A DNA stretch of 64,000 bases from Chionoecetes opilio (GCA_016584305.1 JACEEZ010024141.1:178060-242059), one strand, 5' to 3'. Positions 1-10,682 are shown, numbered from the stretch's first letter. Notes: generated by a model not told the origin, from the sequence alone. Translations and numbers: made by a program.

Positions 1-2196
1 CACATCCCCCGTGATGAACAACCACCCCCACATCCCCCCGTGATGAACAACCCCCCCACATCCCCCCGTGATGAACAACCACCCCCACATCCCCCCGTGA
101 TGAACAACCACCCCCACATCCCCCCGTGATGAACAACCCCCCCCCATCCCCCCGTGATGAACCCCCCCCACATCCCCCCGTGATGAACAACCACCCCCAC
201 ATCCCCCCGTGATGAACAACCACCCCCACATCCCCCAGTGATGAACAACCACCCCACATCCCCCCGTGATGAACAACCACCCCCACATCCCCCCGTGATG
301 AACAACCACCCCACATCCCCCGTGATGAACAACCACCCCCACATCCCCCCGTGATGAACAACCCCCCACATCCCCCCGTGATGAACAACCACCCTCACAT
401 CCCCCCGTGATGAACAACCACCCTCAATCCCCCCGTGATGAACATAAACAATCTCCCCCCCGTGATGAACAACCACCTCCACATCCCCCCGTGATGAACA
501 ACCAACCCCACATCCCCCGTGATAAACAACCACCCGCATATCCCCCTGTGATGAACAATCCCCCACATCCTCCCGTGATGAACCTCCCCACATCCCCCCG
601 TGATGAACAACCACCCTCACATCCCCCCGTGACGAACAACCATCCCCCCCGTGATGAACATAAACAATCTCCCCTCCCCCCGTGATGAACAACCCCCCAC
701 ATCCCCCGTGATGAACAACCCCCCACATCCCCCCGTGATGAACAACCGCCCACATCACCCCCGTGATGAACAACCCCCCCAACATCCCCCGTGATGAACA
801 ACCGCCCACATCCTCCCCGTGATGAACAAGCGCCCACATCCCCCGTGATGAACAACCACCCTCATATCTCCCCCGTGATGAACAACCCCCCAACATCCCC
901 CCGTGATGAACAACCGCCCACATCCTCCCCGTGATGAACAACTCGCCACATTCCCCCGTGATGAACAACCACCCCCACATCCCCCCGTGATAAACAACCA
1001 CCCCCACATTCCCCGGTGTGAACAACCACCCCCACATCCCCCCGTGATGAACCCCCCCCACATCCCCCGTGATGAACAACCCCCCCACACCCCCCCGTGA
1101 TGGACAACCACCACACACCCCCCCCGTGATGAACAACCCCCCCACATCCCCCCGTGATGAACAACCGCCTACATCCCCCCGTGATGGACAACCACCACAC
1201 ATCCCCCCGTGATGAACAACCACCCCCACATCCCCCGTGATGAACAACCACCCTACATACCCCCGTGATGAACAACCCCCCCACATCCCCCGTGATGAAC
1301 AACCACCCCCACATCCCCCCGTGATGAACAACCCCCCAACATCCCCCCGTGATGAACAACCACCCCCGCATCCCCCGTGATGAACAACCCCCCCACATCC
1401 CACCGTGATGTACAACACCCCCTCACATCCCCCGTGATGAACAACCACCCCCACATCCCCCCGTGATGAACAACCACCCCCACATCCCCTCGTGATGAAT
1501 CCCCCCGACATCCCCCGTGATGAACAACCCCCCCACATCCCCCGTGATGAACAACCACCCCCACATCCCCTCGTGATGAACCCTCCCCGACATCCCCCCG
1601 TGATGAACAACCACCCCCACATCCCCCCGTGATGAACAAAAACCCCCACATCCCCCATGATGAAACCCCCCACATCCTCCGTGATGAACAACCACCCCCA
1701 CATCCCCCCGTGATGAACAACTCCCCCCACATCCCCCCGTGATGAACATAAACAATCTCCCCTCCCCTCCGTGATGAAAAACACCCCCCACATCCCCCCG
1801 TGATGAACAACCACACCCCCACATCCCCCCGTGATGAACAAGCACCCCCACATCGCCCCCGTGATGAACAATCCCCCCACATCCCCCCCGTGATGAACAA
1901 CCACCCCCACATCGCCCCCGTGATGACAACCACCCCCACATCCCCCCCGTGTTGAACAACCACCCCACATCCCCCCCGTGATGAACAACCACCCCCACAT
2001 CCCCGTGATGAACAACCACCCCCACATCCCCCCGTGATGAACAACCACCCTCACATCCCCCCGTGATGGACAACCACCCTCACATCCCCCCGTGATGAAC
2101 ATAAACAATCTCCCCCCCGTGATGAACAACCACCCCACATCTTCCCGTGATGAACAACCACCCCCACATCCCCCCGTGATGAACAACCCACCCCCA

Positions 2197-3265
2197 CATC
2201 CCCCCGTGATGAACAACCACCCCCACATCCCCCGTGATGAACAACCCCCCCACATCCCCCCGTGATGAACAACCACCCCCACATCCCCCCGTGATGAACA
2301 ACCACCCCCACATCCCCCCGTGATGAACAACCCCCCCCATCCCCCCGTGATGAACCCCCCCCCACATCCCCCCGTGATGAACAACCATCCCCACATCCCC
2401 CGTGATGAACAACCACCCCCACATCCCCCAATGATGAACAACCACCCCCACATCCCCCGTGATGAACAACCACCCCCACATCCCCCCGTGATGAACAACC
2501 ACCCCCACATCCCCCCGTGATGAACAACCACCCCCACATCCCCCCGTGATGAACAACCACCCCCACATCCCCCCGTGATGAACAACCACCCCACATCACC
2601 CCGTGATGAACAACCACCCTCACATCCCCCGTGATGAACATAAACAATCTCCCCCCCGTGATGAACAACCACCTCCACATCCCCCCGTGATGAACAACCA
2701 ACCCCACATCCCCCCGTGATAAACAACCACCCGCATATCCCCCTGTGATGAACAATCCCCCACATCCTCCCGTGATGAACCCCCCACATCCCCCCGTGAT
2801 GAACAACCACCCTCACATCCCCCCGTGACGAACAACCATCCCCCCCGTGATGAACATAACAATCTCCCTCCCCCCGTGATGAACAACCCCCCACATCCCC
2901 CCGTGATGAACAACCCCCCACATCCCCCCGTGATGAACAACCGCCCACATCACCCCCGTGATGAACAACCCCCCAACATCCCCCCGTGATGAACAACCGC
3001 CCACATCCTCCCCGTGATAAACAAGCGCCCACATCCCCCCGTGATGAACAACCACCCTCATATCTCCCCCGTGATGAACAACCACCCTCATATCTCCCCC
3101 GTGATGAACAACCCCCCAACATCCCCCCGTGATGAACAACCGCCCACATCCTCCCCGTGATGAACAACCACCCCCACATCCCCCCCGTGATAAACAACCC
3201 CCCCACATTCCCCGGTGATGAACAACCACCCCCACATCCCCCCGTGATGAATCCCCCCCCACATC
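2197..3265. repeat. Higher-order duplicate of positions 1-1070 inside the minisatellite
   Basis: The order of rare unit variants at 1-1070 recurs at a constant shift of about 2196 bp. The GTGACGAACAACC variant is at about 629 and 2825, the GATAAACAACCACCCGCATAT variant at 521 and 2718, the ACCCGCATATCCCCCTG stretch follows in both, and the 'accgcccacatcctccccg' pair lies near 800 and 3000. Small differences (one extra unit near 3060-3095) show the copies have diverged. Confidence 0.85.
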
Positions 3266-3354
3266 CCCCCGTGATGAACAACCCCCCCACATCCCCCCGT
3301 GATGAACAACCACCCACACATCCCCCGTGATGAACAACATCCCCCACATACCCC

Positions 3355-3402
3355 GTGTTGAACCGAGACCACGAGAGACATCTCGGTGGCCACGGTTGAA
3401 CC
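3355..3402. other. Non-repeat island inside the minisatellite
   Basis: About 45 bp (GTTGAACCGAGACCACGAGA, then a stretch with GGTGGCCACGG) interrupts the array. It holds a short imperfect inverted repeat around GGCCAC. Its origin is not recognised; it may be a small insertion remnant. Confidence 0.5.
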
Positions 3403-5254
3403 CCCCCCACATCCCTCCGTGATGAACAACCCCCACATCCCCCGTGATGAACAACCACCCCCACATCCCTCCGTGATGAACAACCCCCCACATCCCCCCG
3501 TGATGAACAACCGTATCCCCACATCCCCCCGTGATGAACCCCCCCACATCCCCCCGTGATGAACCCCCCACATCCCCCGTGATGAACAACCGTATCCCCA
3601 CATCCCCCCGTGATGAACATAAACAATCTCCCTCCCCGTGATGAACAACCACCCCCACATCCCCCCGTGATGAACATAAACAATCTCCCCTCCCCCCGTG
3701 ATGAACCCCCCCCACATCCCTTTGTGATGAACAACCACCCCACATCCCCCCGTGATGAACCCCCCCACATCCCCCGTGATGAACCCCCCACATCCCCCCC
3801 GTGATGAACAACCACCCCCACATCTCCCGTGATGAACATAAACAATCTCCCCCCGTGATGAACAACCCCCACATCCCCCCGTGATGAACAACCACCCTCA
3901 CATCCCCCCGTGATGAACAACCACCCCCACATCCCCCCGTGATGAACAACCACCCTCACATCCCCCCGTGATGAACAACCACACCCCATCCCCCGTGATT
4001 AACATAAACAATCTCCCCCCCGTGATGAACAACCCCCCACATCCCCCCGTGATGAACAACCACCCTCACATCCCCCCCGTGATGAACAACCCCCCACATC
4101 CCCCCGTGATGAACAACCACCCTCACATCCCCCCATGATGAACAACCACCCCCACATCCCCCCCGTGATGAACAACCACCCTCACATCCCCCCGTGATGA
4201 ACAACAACCCCCACATCCCCCCGTGATGAACAACCACCCTCACATCCCCCCGTGATGAACAACCACCCTCACATCCCCCCGTGATGAACAACCACCCCCA
4301 CATCCCCCGTGATGAACAACCACCCCCACATCCCCCCCGTGATGAACATAAACAATCTCCCCTCCCCCCGTGATGAACAACCACCCCCACATCCCCCCGT
4401 GATGAACAACCACCCTCACATCCCCCGTGATGAACAACCACCCATACATCCCCCCGTGATGACCCCCCCCCCCGTGATGAACAACCACCGTCACATCCCC
4501 CCGTGATGAACAGCCACCCTCACATCCCCCCGTGATGAACAACCACCCCCACATCCCCCCGTGATGAACAACCACCCTCACATCCCCCCGTGATGAACAA
4601 CCACCCTCACATCCCCCTGTGATGAACTACCACCCTCACATCCCCCGTGATGAACAACCACCCTCACATCCCCCCGTGATGAACAACATCCCCCCCCTGA
4701 TGAACAACCCCCTCACATCCCCCCGTGATGAACAACCACCCTCACATCCCCCGTGATGAACACCCATCCTCACATCCTCCCCGTGATGAACAACCACCCC
4801 CACATCCCCCCGTGATGAACAACCACCCCCACATCCCCCCGTGATGAACAACCACCCCACATCCCCCCGTGATGAACAACCACCCCCACATCCCCCCGTG
4901 ATGAACAACCACCCCCACATCCCCCCGTGATGAACAACCACCCCCACATCCCCCGTGATGAACAACCACCCCCACATCCCCCCGTGATGAACAACCACCC
5001 CCACATCCCCCCGTGATGAACAACCACCCCCACATCCCCCCGTGATGAACATAAACAATCTCCCCTCCCCCCGTGATGAACAACCACCCCCACATCCCCC
5101 CCGTGATGAACAACCACCCCCACATCCCCCCGTGATGAACAACCACCCCCACATCCCTCCGTGATTAACAACCACCCCCACATCCCCCCCGTGATGAACA
5201 ACCCCCCACATCCCCCGTGATGAACAACCCCCCACATACCTCCGTGATGAACAA

Positions 5255-5575
5255 CCCCCACATCCTGGCCCCCGTGATGAACAACCCCCACATTCCCCCC
5301 GTGATGAACAACCCCCACATCCTGGCCCCTGTGATGAAAAACCCCCACATTCCCCCCGTGATGAACAACCCCCCACATCCTGGCCCCCGTGATGAACAAC
5401 CCCCACATTCCTCCCGTGATGAACAACCCCCCACATCCTGGCCCCCGTGATGAACAACCCCCACACCCCCCCGTGATAAACAACCCCCCACATCCCCCCG
5501 TGATGAACAACCCCCACATACCCCCGTGATGAACAACCCCCCACATCCTGGCCCCCGTGATGAACAACTCCCACA
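5255..5575. repeat. Homogenised variant sub-array in the minisatellite
   Basis: Here units carrying CACATCCTGGCCCCCGTGATG alternate with units carrying CACATTCCCCCCGTGATG, giving a two-unit period seen nowhere else in the array. This indicates recent local amplification near the right edge. Confidence 0.75.
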
Positions 5576-5784
5576 TTCCCCCCGTGATAAACAACCCCCC
5601 ACATCCCCCGTGATAAACAACCCCCCACATCCCCCCGTGATAAACAACCCCCCACATCCCCCGTGATAAACAACCACCCCCACATTCCCCCGTGATGAAC
5701 ATAAACAATCTCCCCTCCCCCCGTGATTATTAGCTCCTCCGCATTACCTTGTATACTCCTATATGTATATTTTCCACAGTCTAA

Positions 5785-6507
5785 GGCCTCTTTCACACGA
5801 GCGGTTTTTGCCGTCTGGTTTCTGCCGCTGCGGCGTGCGACAGACACCGTGCCTCGTTGCGGGCACTTGCGGCTTCTGCCGCAGGCTCTCTCTTGTTGTT
5901 TTTCTTCAGTGATTTTTTCTTCATAATCAGGATACAGCGAGATATACACCTCGACCCAAGCTTCTGTCTTCGTTATCTTGTTTGTGTAGTCTTCTCTTGA
6001 GGGGTCCCATAAACAAGGCCGTCTCTCAATCTCGGAGATCAGGAACTCCGTGTCATGATAATTCAAATTAGCCATGACCCTGAAATTTAAATGCATATGT
6101 TTATTGTACAGAGGTATACAGAATAAGTATGTAAAGACTTAAATTTTCAATATACATTATTGAAAGTTTACATGAAGGAGAATATAGTGCATACCAGCTT
6201 TTCCAGTGATGCAGACGAGGTGGTGGTGTGCTCTTCGTCCTAATGTTGACAGACAACTGACCACCCGATGACCCGCCGCACGCGGGAAACACCGGATGTG
6301 TGAAGGCGCCCATAGCAATACATTACCACCCAAACCGTTCGCCGTCATTTCTGCCGTTGCGGTCTTGCTGGCATGACGGCAGGGTGCAGCTGCCGCAGAG
6401 GCAAAACTGCCGTCACGGCCCAGTGTGAATACTCCCATAAGAGTCAATAGAAAGCTAAACCATGCGGCAGAAACCGGACGGCAAAAACCGCTCGTGTGAA
6501 AGAGGCC
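5785..6507. mobile_element. Harbinger/PIF DNA transposon, non-autonomous (723 bp)
   Basis: Terminal inverted repeats start GGCCTCTTTCACACGAGCGG at the left and end with its exact reverse complement at the right, extending about 45 bp with few mismatches. Both sides carry the 3-bp target duplication TAA (5782-5784 and 6508-6510), the signature of PIF/Harbinger elements (established knowledge). Internally it keeps a MADF-type coding relic on the minus strand but no DDE transposase. It sits just beyond the minisatellite edge. Confidence 0.9.
5875..6075 (-). pseudogene. Truncated MADF (Adf-1-like) DNA-binding domain in Harbinger element
   Basis: An open frame starting MANLNYHDTEFLISEI gives the first half of a MADF domain: a helix with FLISEIERRP, then CLWDPSREDY, then KTEAWVEVY. 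MADF domains normally run about 80-90 residues with a third helix; here the frame leaves domain-like sequence after about 60 residues and reads through the inverted repeat into the minisatellite. Autonomous Harbinger elements carry a second gene for a Myb/SANT or MADF protein (established knowledge), so this is probably the deleted remnant of that gene rather than a host gene. Confidence 0.75.
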
Positions 6508-6639
6508 TAAAAGACTATTAGACTGTGGTATATTCCTATCTATAAATTGCGCTTGTCGCACACCATGATCAAATGCTGTCTTCTTTACAACGAGGCACGT
6601 GCCCTGTGTTCACGCCATCAGTCCTAAAGCTTGTTGTGA

Positions 6640-6960
6640 GGCAAAAAGGCTTAATTACTCTAGTTTACTACTAAAGCTAGAGCCAATCTCATTGAAGTAT
6701 TGAAGTGGCTACAGGGATAAGATGAAGGAGATGTAGGGAAGATTATTATGGTATAATCATGATAGAAAATGAGGTAATGGGCTTAAACTGGAGAAATGTA
6801 CGTAGATTCGAAAAAGAAGAAAAAAAAAGAAGTTATAAATTGGTGCACAAATTGAATGGAAGATGATTGGAATGAACTCAATGATTTTCAAGAGTTTCAA
6901 GAGGTTAGACTAATCTATGGACAAAGACGAAAAGTGGATGTACGTAATTAAAGGCAGAAA
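6640..6960 (+). pseudogene. Degenerate LINE-B reverse-transcriptase tail
   Basis: Conceptual fragments such as EVLKWLQG, then NGLKLEK, then a stretch like DWNELN match in order the C-terminal tail of the LINE at 55650-56350 (EVFKWIKGF, SNGFKLEKRRFKK) but with stops and frameshifts throughout. It is an old copy lying just upstream of the CRE-rich promoter. Confidence 0.5.
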
Positions 6961-7026
6961 TGATCAATATATGAATTAAAGGAACCGAAGGAACAATCAC
7001 GTGTAGGTAACCACCCTATGTTCCTT

Positions 7027-7400
7027 TACGTCATCTGGCAGGTGCGTGTGTATTGTGTTGCCTATGGAAGCTGCTAACATAATAATCTGTCTTGTACACC
7101 TGTCTGCCAGCATCATTGACGTCAAAACAGTCGTGATGGTCCAAAAAAAATCTTCAGAAATAACAGATTACTGACGTCCTCACTTGAACACTATCGGCGG
7201 CTCAGGGTTTACTCAGTCAGACTAAAGGTTTGCCGACAGGGAAAGGCAAGGTGGCGCAAGGCTGCACATGAAAGGGCCGCCGCCACCACCCCGCCGGCGC
7301 CACGGCACTCCAGGCGGCGCGGCGCACGTCACACAGCCACGAGGAGGAGGCGTGGAAAGCTGTGGAGTACTTCCTATGACGTCAAGGAACCGCTATATAA
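7027..7400 (+). promoter_or_regulatory. CRE-rich TATA promoter of the secreted-protein gene
   Basis: Two full palindromic cAMP-response elements TGACGTCA lie at 7117-7124 and 7377-7384, with half or near sites TACGTCA at 7027-7033 and TGACGTC at 7172-7178. A TATA box TATATAA is at 7394-7400, only 10 bp after the proximal CRE, which puts transcription start near 7425-7431. The stretch 7240-7350 is GC-rich, unlike its surroundings. Such an arrangement suggests CREB/ATF-type inducible transcription (inference from motifs). Confidence 0.7.
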
Positions 7401-7429
7401 GCCCCTGACCTATCACCACATTGTCAAAC

Positions 7430-7648
7430 CGCAACATTGTGAGCACTGAAGCAACAGAAAGCAGTCGTCAGCACATCTTAGCTCGGGAATCACACCTACT
7501 AGTACTTCGTGGCCAAGACAAGAACATAAGAAAATAAGGAAGCTATAAGAGGCCGTGAGACCTACATGTGGTAGTTCCTGCAAGACTGAAACAAGAGGCG
7601 ACGCTACACTTTAACAGGTCGTACCCACGCCCACCTGGCTCAGGAGAG
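7430..7648 (+). other. Predicted non-coding exon 1 (5' UTR) of the secreted-protein gene
   Basis: It starts about 30 bp after the TATA box and ends at a strong donor, CAGGAGAG then GTAGGT at 7649. The matching acceptor TTCCCTGCAG is at 8070-8079, directly before the ATG, giving a 431-bp intron (7649-8079). No long open frame is present. Residues 7522-7583 derive from a LINE-B 3' end. Confidence 0.6.
7522..7583 (-). repeat. LINE-B 3'-end fragment in exon 1
   Basis: The stretch with AATAAGGAAGCTATAAGAGG and then CCTACATGTGGTAGTTCCTG matches the same end at 55670-55725 and 60440-60510, where it leads into the LINE-B reverse-transcriptase tail on the minus strand. Here only about 60 bp survive. 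Confidence 0.75.
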
Positions 7649-7734
7649 GTAGGTAATCCACCACTACTTCCTATCTATCTATCAATCTATCTGTGGCGTT
7701 CTTTCCTAAAAACATCCCCAAGGGTATGACCGCG

Positions 7735-7940
7735 ACAGTGGAGTCTCCATTTATTTATGTCCTTTTATTCCCTTCTTGCATGCTTCATGACGAATTTTCT
7801 CTATCTTCTTTCGTCCCTTTCTCTCACATACTCTAGTACGGTTCTCCCATTTCACTGAGGGTCGTCCTCCAGTACACCGCATATATTACACTCATGCGTA
7901 CTCTCTTAGTATCTGACTTTCTATCATTCCTTATATTTGA
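7735..7940 (-). repeat. Fragment of repeat family D (LINE-tail-like) in the 5' UTR intron
   Basis: The order CCCTTTCTCTCACATAC, TCCCATTT, then a TACACTCAT stretch and a CTCTTAGT stretch is shared with 18395-18600 and loosely with 20935-21170, showing one dispersed family. The minus strand of the 18.4-kb copy encodes a basic peptide resembling LINE C-terminal tails. Confidence 0.5.
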
Positions 7941-8079
7941 CCAAACTACTCCTTCTTCCTCGCTAAAAATAAGCAATTCCATAATCACAATAAATGTTAG
8001 CAAAATAATAGATAGTCACGTGTAAGACTCCACACCACAGGTCTGAGCCAGTGTGTTAATGAGGTGATGTTCCCTGCAG

Positions 8080-8604
8080 ATGTGGCCCAAGGCAGTGATG
8101 ATGATGGCAGTGATGATGACGGCAGTGATGATGTTGGTGATGCCAGTGTCCTCACGCCCACAGAAGACACAGATGGGAAGTGACAAGATAGAGAGTGTTG
8201 TCTCTGAGAGCCTCAGCGACTTAAGGACTGCCCTCCTTGAGAGTGCCATGAAGATTGAGAAGGTTATTGAGGAAACCATCCAGGAGAGTATCACCACACA
8301 GGAAAAGGAAGCTGCTATAGTGACTACTGGGAAGGGCAAAGCCAGTGCTCCTGCTATCAACAGTGAGATCAGCAAAAATGCAGTCTACAGGAATGTTCTT
8401 CCCAAGATCTTTGCCAGGAAAAGTGCCAGCGCCATGAGAGGTGGTGTTGCCTCAGTACCCGGCAGCGCTAAGGATGCCACCACCACCACCTCCACCACCA
8501 TCACCACCACCACCCTCGACCCTTTGGAGGAGTACTGCAAGGAGGCGTGTGAGGCTGGTGTGGGTGGCCCCGAGTGTGACTGTCCGGACCACCCTATTGG
8601 CTAA
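8080..8604 (+). CDS. Small secreted protein, Met-rich signal peptide and four-cysteine tail (174 aa)
   Basis: The ATG directly follows a good splice acceptor and opens a 174-codon frame ending in TAA. Residues 1-27 form a hydrophobic Met/Val-rich signal peptide (MWPKAVMMMAVMM, then a likely cleavage after VSS). The middle (30-130) is Ser/Glu/Lys-rich without cysteine and includes an amphipathic stretch around ESLSDLRTALLESAMK. A Thr-run linker (about 142-153) leads to a compact tail EYCKEACEAGVGGPECDCPD with cysteine pattern C-x3-C-x9-C-x-C, then HPIG. The Met-rich segment is coded by imperfect GATGATGGCAGT-type repeats, suggesting expansion by slippage. The upstream CRE-rich promoter suggests inducible expression. 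I do not recognise the family; a secreted effector, neuropeptide precursor or immune peptide are all possible. The gene seems complete. Confidence 0.75.
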   Translation: MWPKAVMMMAVMMTAVMMLVMPVSSRPQKTQMGSDKIESVVSESLSDLRTALLESAMKIEKVIEETIQESITTQEKEAAIVTTGKGKASAPAINSEISKNAVYRNVLPKIFARKSASAMRGGVASVPGSAKDATTTTSTTITTTTLDPLEEYCKEACEAGVGGPECDCPDHPIG

Positions 8605-9044
8605 GCTGCCATCCCAGCGTGCCACCCGAGAGCCAGTGCGGTGATGCGCACTTATCACGACCTACACGCTGTGGCCTAGGTGGGTGCAGCGGAAGTAGGG
8701 AAGGTGACATACCATAAGCCTCATAGTCATCTGGGAACTCTTTAGGTCATCCACATTCAGGCACATGCTGGTGACCTCTTGTGGCCTGCTTCCAGCACCA
8801 CCCACCAACAATGCTTTATATATGATTTTGTGATACATGTAGTACAACACATTTACAGGCTTGGCAAGCTGTTCTTATCACTTGTTGAAGGCTGTGATTA
8901 AATGATGGGCAAAGAAATAATCCTAATTATGATTCAACTTTTGAAAATACTCATTCCAATGATATGAAAGTTGTTAATTGTATCTTGATGTGTAATCTCA
9001 TTATGTGATATAATGATAGTTTCTTATCTATTATCCGATCTAGT

Positions 9045-9050
9045 AATAAA
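9045..9050 (+). terminator. Poly(A) signal of the secreted-protein gene
   Basis: AATAAA about 440 bp after the stop codon, in AT-rich DNA and just before the Tigger-type element that begins at 9100. Other poly(A) signals may be used. Confidence 0.45.
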
Positions 9051-9099
9051 GTAAGTATGAAAATTTTATCAACATCATTCAAAATACATAATTTATGTA

Positions 9100-9457
9100 T
9101 AGTAAACCCTCTCTAATTCAAACTAATTGGGGGGAGGCCTGGGTCGCATTAGTCAAGTCTAAATTATCCGATGGTTACCTCTAGCCCCCCATACAATAAG
9201 AACTCACTCAAACATGCCAAAACAGCACAGATTGTACTACTTGTACTCCCCAAAACCATCATATTTATACGATAATTATCGTATATCTGGTCACGTTGGG
9301 CAGCCGCGGCACGCACCGCATGGAGGAGGTCGGACTCGCTCTAGTAAGGCTAAGGATTATTCAAATTTCTGTTCAAATTATGGAAAGTTATTGAAAAATT
9401 TGAACTGGCTTGAAACTGGTCGAATTATCCGAAGTTCGAATTAGAGAGGGTTTTCTG
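9100..9457. mobile_element. Tigger/pogo-type MITE, family T1
   Basis: Ends read TAGTAAACCCTCTCTAATTC at left and GAATTAGAGAGGGTTTTCTG at right, flanked by TA duplications (9098-9099, 9458-9459). TA targets and CAG-CTG-like termini are typical of Tc1/mariner pogo-Tigger elements. Another copy, stuffed with insertions, is at 49172-54678. Confidence 0.85.
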
Positions 9458-9462
9458 TACTA

Positions 9463-9895
9463 CAGGTTGAAGTTCCAAACTCGGCAACCTCGGGACCAGC
9501 GCGGAGGCGAGTAATGGAATTTTCCGACTTTTAGAACGTAGATATATTAAGGGGAAAAAACTTCTTCAAAAGGTCAATTTTCTCAGAAATAGTTAACACA
9601 TTGTTCTTCCTTTTCTTTTCACTTCCACCAGTAGGTGTTCCTGGACGTTTGGGAGCCATAATACCAATAACAGACCTGTAGAAGTACACAAAATAACAGT
9701 GTACACAATTTTACAGTCACAACACCACTGAACAATAACAACAAACAAATCGGCGGGAGAAACCAAGCGGCCTAGTGTGGTGGCACCTAGCGGCCGACCC
9801 GGCAACTACGCGCCGTGTTTTGGAAAATCCGGAACCATAGCCGAGTTTTGGGTGTTGCCGAGTCTTGGGATGCCGAGTTAGGGAACTTCAACCTG
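9463..9895. mobile_element. Tigger/pogo-type element, family T7
   Basis: Inverted ends CAGGTTGAAGTTCC and GGGAACTTCAACCTG with TA duplications (9461-9462, 9896-9897). It starts 5 bp after the end of the T1 MITE. A shorter copy in the opposite orientation is at 44649-44995. Inside is the first part of a Tigger transposase. Confidence 0.85.
9561..9659 (-). pseudogene. Tigger transposase N-terminal fragment
   Basis: Thirty-three codons from a good ATG begin MAPKRPGTPTGGSEKKRK and continue to LTISEKIDLLKK, the start of the CENP-B/pogo N-terminal helix-turn-helix DNA-binding domain. The frame then runs into AT-rich non-coding DNA; the rest of the transposase, including the DDE domain, is missing. 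Confidence 0.75.
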
Positions 9896-10070
9896 TATCA
9901 CAAATATAAATGACAATCCGAAATTGCTTTTATCCAGCCAGTAACTTGATCCTGGGACCCCATATTTGTTAGCCAAGAACACTTAACTACTACACCAACT
10001 CAACTATACTCACAACAGTTATGACAATAACTGTGATATGATGATGAAAACAGAGCTTCCACACACTCAC

Positions 10071-10155
10071 CAGCAGGGCGAGGCAAGACAGACAGCCATC
10101 ACTGGTTCTGACCATTTCATGAGCTCGGATAAGACCACCACCACCACCGTGACTC
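10071..10155 (-). other. Candidate 85-bp coding exon (unassigned)
   Basis: On the minus strand an acceptor (ATATCTACAG) and a donor (CTGCTG then GTGAGTGTG) bracket 85 bp. One frame is open and hydrophobic-acidic (VVVVVLSELMKWSEPVMAV), loosely like a membrane segment; a second frame is also open. Without neighbouring exons it cannot be assigned. Confidence 0.25.
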
Positions 10156-10526
10156 CTGTAGATATCTAGCATGCAAGGAAGGGAAACCAGTGAATGCCTG
10201 CAATAGAAATAAAAGCTCCTTCAGGAAAACATCCTAGCCTCCTTTACTCCATCATACACGTGAAAGCACATCCAAGAATATTTTTGTAAATAAAAGAACA
10301 TCAAATTTTAGCACCTTTACTTTGCGTACATTTATCGCATGGATAAAGTATTAATTTAATAGCAAAAAGCAGCTTTTCTACTCTGCTGGTGTTAAGTATA
10401 AAGCTTCCGCAATCATGTTTACATGATAAACATCCCCTTCTTGTGTAATAACTTGCTAGAACCTACTTGTGGCTAGCTGAAGCTAGCTAGCCCCTCAGAA
10501 AGATAAGCAGCAGAGGTGTGATAAAA

Positions 10527-10557
<31 letters not shown>

Positions 10558-10682
10558 GCAAGCACCACTGCTCTTAGCTCTTCAAACTAACCCTTCACCC
10601 ACTGCCACACAGTAACTAAGAGAATAAATAATCCTATTAAATAATAGCTCTCAACTCCCATAACTCCACACTTTCATCCCAG

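Larger units (their letters stand above)
1..5727. repeat. C-rich 29-bp minisatellite array (continues left of window)
   Basis: About 200 tandem units of roughly 29 bp, consensus CCCCCCGTGATGAACAACC followed by ACCCCCACAT, varying from about 27 to 31 bp through C-run slippage. Recurrent variants read GTGATGAACATAAACAATCT, GTGATAAACAACC and CACCCTCACAT. The plus strand is extremely C-rich and G-poor. Unit lengths are mostly not multiples of three, so the long open frames on both strands (repeats such as HHGGMWGWLFITGGC) are periodicity artefacts. The array ends abruptly at about 5727 before unique sequence. Confidence 0.97.

Noticed and set aside
395..5700. Many long open frames (up to 486 codons) on both strands of the minisatellite
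   Set aside because: They arise from the tandem 29-bp unit, which lacks stops in several frames; they lack starts in context, splice signals or domain similarity. Only the Harbinger-derived N-terminus of the longest frame is meaningful.
1..5727. CRISPR array (regular 29-bp repeat)
   Set aside because: Units are contiguous tandem repeats without unique spacers, and the context is eukaryotic.
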